Of a stretch of 64,000 bases of DNA, positions 53,459 to 62,074 are shown piece by piece. A program made the position numbers and the translations under genes. Location of the stretch: positions 1 to 64,000 of the forward strand of contig DEGR01000031.1 of the NCBI GenBank assembly GCA_002351535.1, given 5' to 3'. The notes under the pieces were generated by a model. The model saw only the letters and a program-made list of their open reading frames with translations. It did no database searches and was not told where the DNA came from. Position 1 is the stretch's first letter. Each line of letters opens with the position of its first letter. The stretch is from Lachnospira sp. UBA2821. Lineage in GTDB: Bacteria > Bacillota > Clostridia > Lachnospirales > Lachnospiraceae.

Positions 53459-54055
53459 ATGGCAAAATTAACGGACAAACAGAAAAAATTTGTTGAAGAA
53501 TATTTAATAGACCTGAATGCAACACAGGCAGCAATAAGGGCGGGATATTCGCCAAATACAGCAGAGCAGACAGCATCAAGGTTGTTAAGAAATGTTAAGG
53601 TTCAGGAATATATAGCAAAAAGGCAAAAAGAGCTATCGCGCAAGACGGAGATTACTCAAGAGCGGGTAATCAGGGAACTTGCATTGATAGCTTTTTCTAA
53701 CAATGCCGATTACGCACATGTGATTGAAAAGAATATGAAAGTCGAAGTGGATGGTACACTTGTGGATGTGTTGGATGAAAACGGTACTCCTGTAACATAT
53801 AGAACTGTAGAGCCGGTGCTTACCGAAGAACTTACCGAGGAGCAGAAGAGAGCGTTAGCTGTTATCAAGAAAGGTAGAGATGGATTAGAGATTAAGTCAT
53901 GCGACAAGGTTAAAGCATTGGAACTTCTTGGCAAGCATCTGGGCATATTCACAGACAAGATAGAAGCCAATGTAAATGATACAACAAGAAGCGAGCTTTC
54001 AGAACTTCTGGCTCAGCGCAAAGCAAGGGGTGATCCTGATGCTTCTAAGCGATAA
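53459..54055 (+). CDS. terS: Terminase small subunit
   Basis: A 198-residue DNA-recognition subunit of the packaging motor. The N-terminal HTH is LTDKQKKFVEEYLIDLNATQAAIRAGYSPNTAEQTASRLL, then a long helical oligomerisation part. It overlaps terL by 17 nt. It binds the phage pac/cos region, probably nearby. Confidence 0.93.
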   Translation: MAKLTDKQKKFVEEYLIDLNATQAAIRAGYSPNTAEQTASRLLRNVKVQEYIAKRQKELSRKTEITQERVIRELALIAFSNNADYAHVIEKNMKVEVDGTLVDVLDENGTPVTYRTVEPVLTEELTEEQKRALAVIKKGRDGLEIKSCDKVKALELLGKHLGIFTDKIEANVNDTTRSELSELLAQRKARGDPDASKR

Positions 54056-55430
54056 ATACTGGGATTACATAGATACGCCGGCAAGAGCAGAATTTCTTGA
54101 AGGCTCTACCGCATCAGGAAAGACAACAACAGTTGCTGTTAAATTCATTATGAATGTAGCAGAATCCTCTATGAAGCTCCATGTAATAGCCGGTAATACA
54201 ACTGGTGTTATCGAGAAGAATATCATTAATGCGGATATGGGATTACTACAGATATTCCCTAATTTGGAATACTGTGGTAACGGTGATAAAGAGAATAAAC
54301 TTCCGCATATTAAGTTCAAAACCGGCAGCAGTACCAAGATAATATATATCCTCGGATATGATAATGCCAGCAAGTGGAAGAATGCATTAGGCTCACAGTT
54401 CGGATGTGTATGGGTTGATGAGTGTAACACAGCCAACATAGACTTCATACGGGAGATATTTGGACGTTCTGAATACTTTGTAGGCACTCTTAATCCGGAT
54501 GCACCTACACTGCCTATATATTCAGAGTACATCAATCATGCCAGACCGATTGATAAGTACAAGGCAGATGTGCCGGAAGAGATATGGAAGGACCTGAACG
54601 GTTGCGAACCTATTAAGGACTGGGTGTACTGGTTCTTCACATTTGAAGATAACATATCCATGACACCGGAGAAGATAGAGCAGAAGAAAATGAGTTATCC
54701 TCCTGGTACTAAGATATATAAAAACAAGATATTAGGATTACGAGGCAAGGCTACAGGTCTTGTCTTTTGTAATTTCAGCAGAAAGCATCACGTAATCACT
54801 AAGGAGCGGGCCAAACAGTTCTTAAGGAACAGAAGCAAAACGCAGGAAGAATATTTCTTAATATTCACAGCAGGTCTTGATACCGCATATTCAAGCCAGT
54901 CTCCCGACACAATAGCAATGTCGTTTGCCGGCATAACGAATAAAGGCAGATATGTGCTGCTGTCAGAAAAGGTATATAACAATACTAATCTTGATGTACC
55001 GACGGCACCATCAGATACAGTAGAGAATCTTATAGCATTCCTTGACTGGAATAAGAAAGAATATGAGCTTGCAAGAAATGTATTTGTAGATTCAGCAGAC
55101 CAGGCAACACTTACAGAGCTTGCGAAGTACAAGAGAACGCATACAGACTGTATCTATAATTTCAACAATGCATACAAGAAGGTACAGATAATAGACAGAA
55201 TAGAGCTGCAGCTTGGATGGATGAACTTCAATGAAGAGAAGAACATCATTCCAAGCTTCTATATCGTTGATACCTGCACCAATTATATTAATGAAATGGA
55301 AACGTATTCATGGCTTGAAGATAAGAATAATGAGCCGGAGGACGGACATGACCATATGATTAATAGTGTACAGTATGGATGGATTCCATACAGGGACAAA
55401 ATAGGAATAAGTGTATTAACAGAGGAGTGA
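54039..55430 (+). CDS. terL: Terminase large subunit
   Basis: A 463-residue ATPase-nuclease that packages DNA. Walker A-like GSTASGKTTT (about 22-31), Walker B CVWVDECN (about 125-132), and RNase H-like nuclease acidic positions in AGLDTAYS and DSADQA. AAGGGG at 54025-54030 supports ATG 54039 rather than upstream codons in the same frame. Confidence 0.95.
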   Translation: MLLSDKYWDYIDTPARAEFLEGSTASGKTTTVAVKFIMNVAESSMKLHVIAGNTTGVIEKNIINADMGLLQIFPNLEYCGNGDKENKLPHIKFKTGSSTKIIYILGYDNASKWKNALGSQFGCVWVDECNTANIDFIREIFGRSEYFVGTLNPDAPTLPIYSEYINHARPIDKYKADVPEEIWKDLNGCEPIKDWVYWFFTFEDNISMTPEKIEQKKMSYPPGTKIYKNKILGLRGKATGLVFCNFSRKHHVITKERAKQFLRNRSKTQEEYFLIFTAGLDTAYSSQSPDTIAMSFAGITNKGRYVLLSEKVYNNTNLDVPTAPSDTVENLIAFLDWNKKEYELARNVFVDSADQATLTELAKYKRTHTDCIYNFNNAYKKVQIIDRIELQLGWMNFNEEKNIIPSFYIVDTCTNYINEMETYSWLEDKNNEPEDGHDHMINSVQYGWIPYRDKIGISVLTEE

Positions 55431-55437
55431 AGCGGAA

Positions 55438-57021
55438 ATGAGGTTGATTGAAGCCATGAAGCACAGAATAAGAACATTTCTTGAAATAGACAATATCCAG
55501 CAGAATGCCATATACCTGCAGAATCTTACGGATTATGAGACAGAGTGCTATAAGAACAGGGTATGGAACTGGGGAGACAAAGATGCAATCGAACAGCTAT
55601 ACAAACAGCTTAACAGTAATACAGGCCTTGACTTCTGGACAGCAACGTCAGTGATGGGAATAGTAAAGAAACACACAGGACTTCCCGGCATGATGGTAAG
55701 GATACTTACAGATATTGTTATGAGGGACATGAACGATATAGAGGTTGCTGATAGCCGCAAATTCGAATGGGAAGACATGAATAAGAAGATAGATATTAAT
55801 GCTGTTATCGAGGATGCGATAAAAGAAACACTGATATGTGGCGACGGAGCATTTAAGATAAACATTAATACAAAGCTGAGTCCATATCCCATTGTGGAGT
55901 TCATATCCGGTGAACTTGTGGAGTACGAGTACCAGTGCGGACAGATACGAGAGGTGATATTTAAGTCACCCAGAAGTTACAATCATAAGAAATATGTGTT
56001 AGAAGAAACGTATGGATATGGATATATAGTTACCAAACTGTATGACGGAGATAAGGAAGTGCCGCTTGAATCCATTCCGGGCATTGTAGCAATACCCGAA
56101 ATAAAGTTCGACGAAACATTTATAATGGCAGTTCCGCTTATTATATTCAAGTCCAACAGATTTAAAGGGCGTGGCGACAGTATATATCATGGTAAGCATG
56201 ACAGCTTCGATTCGCTTGATGAGACGTGGAGCCAGTGGATAGATGCACTCAGAAAAGGGAGAAGCAAACAGTACATTCCGGAAGATATACTTCCAAGAGA
56301 CCCATTCACAGGACAGCTCATGAAATCAAATGATTTTGATAATTCATTCATAGCACTTAATTCATCAATGAAAGAGGGAGCACAGGACAAGATAGAACTT
56401 GTACAGCCTGACATTCCACATGAGAGCTATCTGAGTACATATATAACAGCGCTTGACCTGTGTCTGCAGGGAGTGATAAGTCCGAGCACGTTAGGCATAG
56501 ACACAAAGAAACTTGATAATGCAGATGCACAGAGGGAGAAAGAGAAGACCACACTGTATACAAGGAATAAAATAGTTGAGACACTGCAGAAGCAGATACC
56601 GGTACTGGTAAATAATATATTCAAGGCATATGACACCCTGAATAAGAAAAGCGGTCTTGAAGACGTAGAAGTAGATGTACCATTTGGAGAGTATGCGAAC
56701 CCGAGCTTTGAGAGTCAGGTAGAGACGGTAGGCAAAGCAAAAGGACAGGGGATAATGTCAACAGAGGCAGCAGTTGACGAACTGTATGGAGATACTAAAG
56801 ATGAAGAATGGAAACAGGAAGAGGTTGCAAGAATCAAGGCAGAGCTGGGAATAGCAGAAGTTGACGAGGTATCAGTTGGGGATGAAGCAGTATTTGATGA
56901 TGAAGACAGTAACATTGAAGAAGGCAGCATCGAGAACAGTGCGACAATAAATGATAATAAGACAGAGGAGGATGATAATATTGAAAGTCAAAGTAGCAAA
57001 CAGAATATACAGAATGACTAA
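55438..57021 (+). CDS. Portal protein (SPP1-type)
   Basis: A 527-residue portal subunit; twelve copies would form the DNA channel at the capsid vertex. It has the long N-terminal helical and wing regions (GLPGMMVRILTDIVMRD, LICGDGAFKINI) and a crown helix region (about 380-430). The last 50 residues are an acidic tail. Gene order terL-portal-minor capsid is typical of this phage type. Confidence 0.9.
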   Translation: MRLIEAMKHRIRTFLEIDNIQQNAIYLQNLTDYETECYKNRVWNWGDKDAIEQLYKQLNSNTGLDFWTATSVMGIVKKHTGLPGMMVRILTDIVMRDMNDIEVADSRKFEWEDMNKKIDINAVIEDAIKETLICGDGAFKININTKLSPYPIVEFISGELVEYEYQCGQIREVIFKSPRSYNHKKYVLEETYGYGYIVTKLYDGDKEVPLESIPGIVAIPEIKFDETFIMAVPLIIFKSNRFKGRGDSIYHGKHDSFDSLDETWSQWIDALRKGRSKQYIPEDILPRDPFTGQLMKSNDFDNSFIALNSSMKEGAQDKIELVQPDIPHESYLSTYITALDLCLQGVISPSTLGIDTKKLDNADAQREKEKTTLYTRNKIVETLQKQIPVLVNNIFKAYDTLNKKSGLEDVEVDVPFGEYANPSFESQVETVGKAKGQGIMSTEAAVDELYGDTKDEEWKQEEVARIKAELGIAEVDEVSVGDEAVFDDEDSNIEEGSIENSATINDNKTEEDDNIESQSSKQNIQND

Positions 57022-57202
57022 GAAAGAGTATGAGGGACTTCTTGGAGTAGCATCCGAGCAGGTCCCTTTTGGCATATATGCCGTTGAGAAAAAGGATTAT
57101 GCAGAGTTGGTCAATATAAAGTGCAAGAGCATGACGCAGCTAAAGAATCATAAGAGAAACTTTAAGGCACAGGGATTTAAAGTATTGTCAAATGACAGCT
57201 AA
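56981..57202 (+). CDS. Small phage protein between portal and minor capsid genes
   Basis: A 73-residue basic protein from TTG 56981, with AGAGGAGG 9 nt upstream; it overlaps the end of the portal gene. Sequence VANRIYRMTKKEYEGLLGVASEQVPFGIYAVEKKDYAEL. No family is recognised. Confidence 0.55.
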   Translation: MKVKVANRIYRMTKKEYEGLLGVASEQVPFGIYAVEKKDYAELVNIKCKSMTQLKNHKRNFKAQGFKVLSNDS

Positions 57203-57219
57203 AGAGGTGGTGTTAAGCC

Positions 57220-58779
57220 ATGGATAATTATGATTATGATCTTGGAAAAGCATTTAAAAGAATAGAAGATGAGCTTATTGCCAGTATGATGCGTAACATA
57301 GAACGGCATACAGCAGAAGAAACGGAAAAAGGTTTCAACTGGTCTATGTGGCAGGTAGAACAGCTTAAGGCATTAGAGAGATACAGAAGAGAAAATCAGA
57401 AACATTTTTCACCACAGTTCAGGCACATTAATTCCAGAATAGAGAGAGTATTAAAAATAGCCAAGAACGATGGAAGGCTTAAGCAGGAAGCGTCAATTCT
57501 TAGGGCTATGAAAAAGGGTGCAAGATTCAGGAAAGCAGATAAGGAATCTACAGCCGAGTTCTTCCATATCAACGAGAGAAAACTTAATGCACTTGTTAAA
57601 GCAACTACAGATGACATGAAGACAGCGGAGACAGCGGTTCTGAGGTTTGCTAATGATAAGTACCGCAAGATTATATTTGATGCAGAGGTATACGCCAATA
57701 CAGGAGCAGGAACTTACAAGCAGGCAGTAGACATGGCAACGAAAGACTTCTTAAAGGCAGGAATCAACTGCATAGAATACGCAAATGGCAGCAGGCATAA
57801 CATAGCAGAATATGCAGATATGGTAATAAGAACAGCGAGTAAACGTGCTTACCTTCAGGGAGAAGGCGAACTGAGAAAAGAATGGGGAATATCCACAGTA
57901 ATTATGAATAAACGTGGAAATCCATGCCCGAAATGCCTGCCATTTGTGGGTAAAGTATTGATAGATGATGTATGGAGTGGAGGAACATCAAGAGATGGTC
58001 CGTACATGCTCATGAGTGATGCAATTGCCAAAGGGCTATATCATCCAAAATGTAAAGACAGCCACACTACATACTTCCCCGGTGTTTCATCAGAGGGAGC
58101 AGAATACACCGAAGAGGAAAAGCAGCAGGTAGCAGACAGATACAATGCTGAACAGAGGCAGAACTATGCCAAGAATCAGGCAGAGAAGTTTGAAAGAATG
58201 GAAAAGTATTCTTTGGATGAGGATAATAAGAAGATTTATGCTGCCAGAAAGGAACAGTGGGAGAATGCGTTAGTAAGTAAAGAGCAAATAGAATACGAAG
58301 ATATAACTGAGCAAAGTTTAAGCAATGCGGATATAAAGAAATACAAAATAGGAGATGCTAATACATTCGAATTAAATGGTAACACATACAATGTAGACGG
58401 AAAACATGTATTGATGGATTATTCAGACAAAGAGAAAAAAGTTGGTGAATTTATTGGAAAATCGTTAGGAGTGGAAGTTGCTATGTTACCAAGAGTTTTA
58501 TATCCACAAAACATATCTACAGCGGATTATTTAATTCAAAATGAAAGATTTGATTTGAAAGAGCCTACTGGAAGTGGAAAAAATGTTATCTACGGTATGG
58601 TTTCAAAGAAGAATAGACAAGCAGATAATTTTATTATAGATATAACTAATTGCCCGCTATCATCAGCTGAAATAAAAAAACAGATAGGAGATGTTTATAA
58701 GTCTTCACATACTAAATTTATCAATAAAATTATATTGATAAAAGATTATAAAATATTAGGTGTTTATAAAAGAAAATAA
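57220..58779 (+). CDS. Minor capsid protein with C-terminal CdiA-type tRNase-like toxin domain
   Basis: A 519-residue protein. Residues 1 to about 285 are a phage minor capsid protein 2/MuF-like domain, with the CPKCLPFVGK motif, GLYHPKCKDSHTTYFPGV and RASKRAYLQGEGE-like helices. The C-terminal 120 residues carry ADYLIQNERFDLKEPTGSGKN, QADNFIIDITNCPLS and INKIILIKDYKILGVYKR. This matches the CdiA C-terminal tRNA nuclease family (EndoU-unrelated, PD-(D/E)XK-like). The coding sequence from about 58270 is markedly more AT-rich than the first part, suggesting a swapped module. It is a MuF-type polymorphic toxin. Confidence 0.8.
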   Translation: MDNYDYDLGKAFKRIEDELIASMMRNIERHTAEETEKGFNWSMWQVEQLKALERYRRENQKHFSPQFRHINSRIERVLKIAKNDGRLKQEASILRAMKKGARFRKADKESTAEFFHINERKLNALVKATTDDMKTAETAVLRFANDKYRKIIFDAEVYANTGAGTYKQAVDMATKDFLKAGINCIEYANGSRHNIAEYADMVIRTASKRAYLQGEGELRKEWGISTVIMNKRGNPCPKCLPFVGKVLIDDVWSGGTSRDGPYMLMSDAIAKGLYHPKCKDSHTTYFPGVSSEGAEYTEEEKQQVADRYNAEQRQNYAKNQAEKFERMEKYSLDEDNKKIYAARKEQWENALVSKEQIEYEDITEQSLSNADIKKYKIGDANTFELNGNTYNVDGKHVLMDYSDKEKKVGEFIGKSLGVEVAMLPRVLYPQNISTADYLIQNERFDLKEPTGSGKNVIYGMVSKKNRQADNFIIDITNCPLSSAEIKKQIGDVYKSSHTKFINKIILIKDYKILGVYKRK

Positions 58780-58826
58780 GGAATTGATGGCCTCGCCCAA
58801 AAGGGGGCAAGGTATCAATTCCTTAT
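58778..58826 (+). terminator. Hairpin after the capsid-toxin gene
   Basis: AAGGAATTGAT (58778-58788) pairs with ATCAATTCCTT (58814-58824), with an inner GCCC/GGGC stem. The T run is weak, so attenuation is as likely as full termination. Confidence 0.6.
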
Positions 58827-58888
58827 TAAGATATCTTACTTATATTATATCCAATAATTAAAAAAAATCAACACGAAAGGATGAAATT

Positions 58889-59212
58889 ATGGAAGAATTT
58901 TCAGTAATATACAAAATCCTTAAAATCCTTAAAGATACAATGGACTTGGAGGAACTTGACAATAATCTGTTATCTCCCGAAGAATTGAGATTATCTGTGC
59001 CAAAATGGTCAAGAATTATGGCATTAATGGTAAAAGAAGGGTATATAACAGGAGTGGAGGTTTGGAACAGCATGAGTTGTGGCTATCCAAGAGTCAGTCT
59101 GACAAGACCAGAGATAACGCTGAAAGGATTGGAGTATTTAGAACAGAACAGCCTAATGAAGAAAGCAGCAAACATTGCTAAAGGAATAAAGGATACAATA
59201 CCGGGAATTTAG
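58889..59212 (+). CDS. YjcQ-family phage protein
   Basis: A 107-residue protein of the YjcQ winged-helix type: IYKILKILKDTMDLEELD, SVPKWSRIMALMVKEGYITGVEV, and PEITLKGLEYLEQNSLMKKAANIAKGIKD. The function is unknown. Located right after the capsid-toxin fusion and set off by hairpins on both sides, it is a candidate immunity or regulatory partner, though the family also occurs without toxins. Confidence 0.75.
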   Translation: MEEFSVIYKILKILKDTMDLEELDNNLLSPEELRLSVPKWSRIMALMVKEGYITGVEVWNSMSCGYPRVSLTRPEITLKGLEYLEQNSLMKKAANIAKGIKDTIPGI

Positions 59213-59248
59213 ATACCACCATTTAGAAATGATATGGTGGTATTTTTA
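59213..59248 (+). terminator. Intrinsic terminator after the yjcQ-like gene
   Basis: ATACCACCA (59213-59221) pairs with TGGTGGTAT (59235-59243), followed by TTTTT. Confidence 0.85.
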
Positions 59249-59277
59249 TTACAACAAATTAAGGGAAGGAGCAGAAA

Positions 59278-59382
59278 ATGAAAAAAGAAAAAGTATGGTA
59301 TCACTGGTCAGATTTCCCGCTAATATCAAGGATTACATTTGTATTGTCAGTGCTTTCACTATTAGCCGTATTATTGCATTGA
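59278..59382 (+). CDS. Single-span membrane micropeptide
   Basis: A 34-residue ORF with GGGAAGGAG upstream of ATG 59278. After a polar start (MKKEKVWYHWSDFP) it has one membrane helix (FVLSVLSLLAVLL). Its 3' part overlaps the converging minus-strand gene by 50 nt. Function unknown. Confidence 0.45.
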   Translation: MKKEKVWYHWSDFPLISRITFVLSVLSLLAVLLH

Positions 59383-59704
59383 TTTCATGGCGATAAGCAC
59401 CGATGAAGGCTAATATAGATATAATAAGGGCAAGAATATCAATCCATTTATCAAGCAGATAACGTTTTAAAGCAATAGAATTAAATTCGTTTGGATGTTT
59501 TCCTTTATGGGTTAAGGTTGCAGAAATCAGTGCTCCACCGGTAGCACGTTTGGTAGTCAGATAACCTTCCTGCTCAAGAAAGTCAATGGAAGACAGTAAC
59601 TCATCAGTCTGTATGTGTTCTGGGAAGCCTTTATTAACAGAAAATTTGTAATCAGGACAATTAAGTATATATAGTAAAACTTGTTTTGATATTTTATCAA
59701 TCAC
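59333..59704 (-). CDS. Winged-helix membrane protein (moron)
   Basis: A 123-residue protein on the minus strand within the late region. The N-terminal 70 residues look like a winged helix (VLLYILNCPDYKFSV, LLSSIDFLEQEGYLTTKRATGGALISATLTHKG). The C-terminus has one or two membrane segments (WIDILALIISILAFIGAY). AGGAGGTG precedes GTG 59704. The reverse orientation within a plus-strand late operon marks it as independently expressed lysogen cargo. Confidence 0.65.
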   Translation of the reverse strand: MIDKISKQVLLYILNCPDYKFSVNKGFPEHIQTDELLSSIDFLEQEGYLTTKRATGGALISATLTHKGKHPNEFNSIALKRYLLDKWIDILALIISILAFIGAYRHEINAIIRLIVKALTIQM

Positions 59705-59759
59705 GTAACCACCTCCTGTGTTTGAGTATATCAGATGCAGGAGATATTTTACACCCCAA

Positions 59760-59775
59760 GTTGCACCGGTACAAC
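59760..59775. promoter_or_regulatory. Dispersed prophage palindrome, copy 4
   Basis: GTTGCACCGGTACAAC lies 56 bp upstream of the minus-strand winged-helix gene and 15 bp before the plus-strand micropeptide at 59790. Confidence 0.6.
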
Positions 59776-59789
59776 AGAAAGGATTGTGC

Positions 59790-59903
59790 ATGAGAGAGAT
59801 AATAAAAGAGATTGTTATTAATGCAATAAAAAATATAGCATATCCAGCAGGAATACTTATAGGAATAACTATTACAGCAATAATTATTTCGGCATTTATA
59901 TGA
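59790..59903 (+). CDS. Membrane micropeptide
   Basis: A 37-residue ORF with AAAGGA upstream: MREIIKEIVINAIKNIAYP, then a membrane helix AGILIGITITAIIISAFI. It converges on the ORF at 59896-59991 with 8 nt overlap. It sits just downstream of palindrome copy 4. Confidence 0.5.
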   Translation: MREIIKEIVINAIKNIAYPAGILIGITITAIIISAFI

Positions 59904-59991
59904 GTAATTGAATTAACAAAGAAGCCACAATGGTTGAAAGGATACCCACAACAAAACCACTTGCAAATTGACTAAATGTAACATCTTTCAT
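59896..59991 (-). CDS. Membrane micropeptide (minus strand)
   Basis: A 31-residue ORF with TTGAGGTGA upstream of its ATG. One membrane helix (SGFVVGILSTIVASLLIQLLI) follows a short polar start (MKDVTFSQFA). It faces the 59790-59903 ORF tail to tail, resembling toxin/antisense layouts, but no RNA antitoxin is evident. Confidence 0.45.
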   Translation of the reverse strand: MKDVTFSQFASGFVVGILSTIVASLLIQLLI

Positions 59992-60042
59992 TGTAATCAC
60001 CTCAATATAAAGCATAAGGTTAACGAAATACAACAGTTGATT

Positions 60043-60069
60043 AGACCATGATAAAAACATGGTCTTTTT
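60043..60069 (+). terminator. Intrinsic terminator before the scaffold gene
   Basis: AGACCATG (60043-60050) pairs with CATGGTCT (60058-60065), followed by TTTT. It separates the moron block from the capsid genes. Confidence 0.8.
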
Positions 60070-60084
60070 GTATGCCCGAAGGCA

Positions 60085-60105
60085 ATTCGAACACTATGTT
60101 CGAAT
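60085..60105. repeat. 9-bp inverted repeat in the capsid leader
   Basis: ATTCGAACA (60085-60093) is perfectly inverted as TGTTCGAAT (60097-60105) around CTA. It may be a regulator site or part of the leader RNA of the capsid genes. Confidence 0.5.
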
Positions 60106-60116
60106 ATAAACTACGA

Positions 60117-60195
60117 GGAGACACCTGAGAAGAAAACTGATATAGTGAGACACACTGAAAACTGATACAGAGAGACACTCTTACAACTGAAAGGA
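60117..60195 (+). repeat. Degenerate tandem repeat upstream of the scaffold gene
   Basis: Three imperfect units of about 25 nt share GAGACACnCTG and AAAACTGATAnAG. The last unit runs into the ribosome site AAAGGAG (60189-60195). Confidence 0.45.
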
Positions 60196-60206
60196 GCACA
60201 AAGATT

Positions 60207-60872
60207 ATGAAAAGAAGTAACTTAGTACCATTTAACCTGCAGTTCTTTGCAGAACCGGCAGAAGATGAAGGAGCAGGCGGTCAGACAGGGCAGCAGGCAG
60301 GCGGCAACGGTGGCATCCGGAACGGACAGCTACAGCAGAATGCACCGGCATTTGATTATGATAAGCTGGCTAATATCATATCAGGCAAGCAGACAGTCAC
60401 AGAGGACACTGTTCTTAAGAACTATTTTAAACAACAAGGACTTAGTCAGGACGAGATGAACAGCGCTATATCTGCATTCAAGGCAGAGAAAGCAAAGAAC
60501 ACACCTGATGCCAATGCTCTGCAGAATCAGCTATCTATTGCAAATAAGGCATTACTTGAAAGCAGGATTAATAATCAGGCAACACTTGAGGCTATGTCAT
60601 TAGGACTTGATGCGAAGTCTATACCATATGTTATCAAGCTTGCAGATATGAGTAATGCAGTAGACGCTAACGGAAACGTTGATGCGGAAGAGGTGAAGAA
60701 AGCACTTACGCAGGTACTTACGGATGTACCGGCATTCAAAGGAACTGCCGGAGCAGGGAATAACAATGAAGGTGACAACAATGTTGGAGGCTTCCGGATA
60801 GGACAGACATCACAGCAGGGAGCATCTGACCAGCAGGATATTCTAAGAGGAATCTTTGGAATAAGAAAATAA
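60207..60872 (+). CDS. Phage scaffolding protein
   Basis: A 221-residue protein with the common capsid-scaffold opening NLVPFNLQFFAEP, a Gly/Gln-rich linker and a helical core (NALQNQLSIANKALLESRI). The C-terminus is Gly/Asn-rich. It guides capsid assembly and sits just before the major capsid gene. Confidence 0.85.
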   Translation: MKRSNLVPFNLQFFAEPAEDEGAGGQTGQQAGGNGGIRNGQLQQNAPAFDYDKLANIISGKQTVTEDTVLKNYFKQQGLSQDEMNSAISAFKAEKAKNTPDANALQNQLSIANKALLESRINNQATLEAMSLGLDAKSIPYVIKLADMSNAVDANGNVDAEEVKKALTQVLTDVPAFKGTAGAGNNNEGDNNVGGFRIGQTSQQGASDQQDILRGIFGIRK

Positions 60873-60898
60873 TATTAAGAAAGAAGAGGTAGAACATT

Positions 60899-61795
60899 AT
60901 GGCAGTAAACGAATATGTAACATTATTTTCGAACGTATTAAGAGAATTGTACGGACAGGAATCAGTATCAACAGACCTTTATCATTCTAATTCAGATATT
61001 CAGGTTGTTAACGGTAAGCAGATTAAGATTCCAAAACTTACAGTAAGTGGTTATAAAGACCATTCAAGAGCATCACTTGGCTTTAATTCAGGTGATTACA
61101 CACAGGACTATGAGGTTAAATCTCTTGACCATGACAGAGATGTAGAGTTTGCAATCGACCCTATGGATGTTGATGAGACAAACATGATTGTGTCTATAGC
61201 AAATATCCAGAAGAGATTCGAGACAACACAGGCAATTCCGGAAGCTGATGCCTATACATTCTCTAAGCTCTATACCGAGTATAAGAGATGTAACGGAACG
61301 GTTAAGACAGATGCTCTTACAGCAGATAATGTATTAACTGATTTTGACGACAACCTTAAGCTCATGGAAGATGCAGGTGTTCCATTAGACAGAGTTATCT
61401 TATATTGTACAACAACATATAAGACACTGCTCAAAAACGCAACAGGCATCCAGAGAACTCTCGGTGTTGGCAGTGGAGAATCCGGTATCGACAGGAGGGT
61501 TAAATCCATTGATGATATTAATAAGATTGTCACAGTACCATCAGCGAGATTCAAGTCAGCATATGACTTCACAAGCGGATGGAAGGCAGCAGTGGGAGCA
61601 AAACAGATTGATTACATATTAATCGACCCTGAATGTCAGGTGTCAAGAGATAAATACTCTTACATCAAGGTATTTACACCGGGACATGATTCAAGAACTG
61701 CTGATAACTATTTATATCAGAACAGAAAGTTCAACGGTACATTTGCAATTGATGAGCTGATGAAAGATGGCTGCATAATTCATGCAGAAGCCTGA
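60899..61795 (+). CDS. Major capsid protein
   Basis: A 298-residue HK97-fold capsid protein by position and sequence: VKSLDHDRDVEFAIDPMDVDETN, LTDFDDNLKLMEDAGVPLDRVILYCTTTY and KQIDYILIDPECQ. GAGGTAG precedes the ATG and codon use is regular, as expected for an abundant protein. Confidence 0.9.
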   Translation: MAVNEYVTLFSNVLRELYGQESVSTDLYHSNSDIQVVNGKQIKIPKLTVSGYKDHSRASLGFNSGDYTQDYEVKSLDHDRDVEFAIDPMDVDETNMIVSIANIQKRFETTQAIPEADAYTFSKLYTEYKRCNGTVKTDALTADNVLTDFDDNLKLMEDAGVPLDRVILYCTTTYKTLLKNATGIQRTLGVGSGESGIDRRVKSIDDINKIVTVPSARFKSAYDFTSGWKAAVGAKQIDYILIDPECQVSRDKYSYIKVFTPGHDSRTADNYLYQNRKFNGTFAIDELMKDGCIIHAEA

Positions 61796-61821
61796 GAAAG
61801 CAAGAATGGAGGTGCGGCAAT

Positions 61822-62061
61822 ATGTTCGCAAAGAGAGATAACAAAGTATATCAGGTAGATAATGTAGCAATGAAGGAATACCTTGCTAAAGGGTATGACA
61901 TATATGATGATGAGGGAAATGTGATTGAGCATTCCCCTAAAGCTTCAGTACCTTATGCTGAATATGAAAAGGTTGTTAATGAGCTGGAGAGCTTAAAGAA
62001 AGCCAAGGCAGGCAAGGGAAAGAGTAAGGTATCAGAGAATAGCACAGATAGCGAAGAGTAA
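61822..62061 (+). CDS. Small capsid-region protein
   Basis: A 79-residue protein starting FAKRDNKVYQVDNVAMKEYLAKGYDIYDDEGNVIEHSP, with a Lys/Ser-rich tail. Such short proteins commonly follow the capsid gene in Firmicute phages; role unknown. GGAGGTG precedes the ATG. Confidence 0.7.
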   Translation: MFAKRDNKVYQVDNVAMKEYLAKGYDIYDDEGNVIEHSPKASVPYAEYEKVVNELESLKKAKAGKGKSKVSENSTDSEE

Positions 62062-62074
62062 AGGAGCATTGCCT

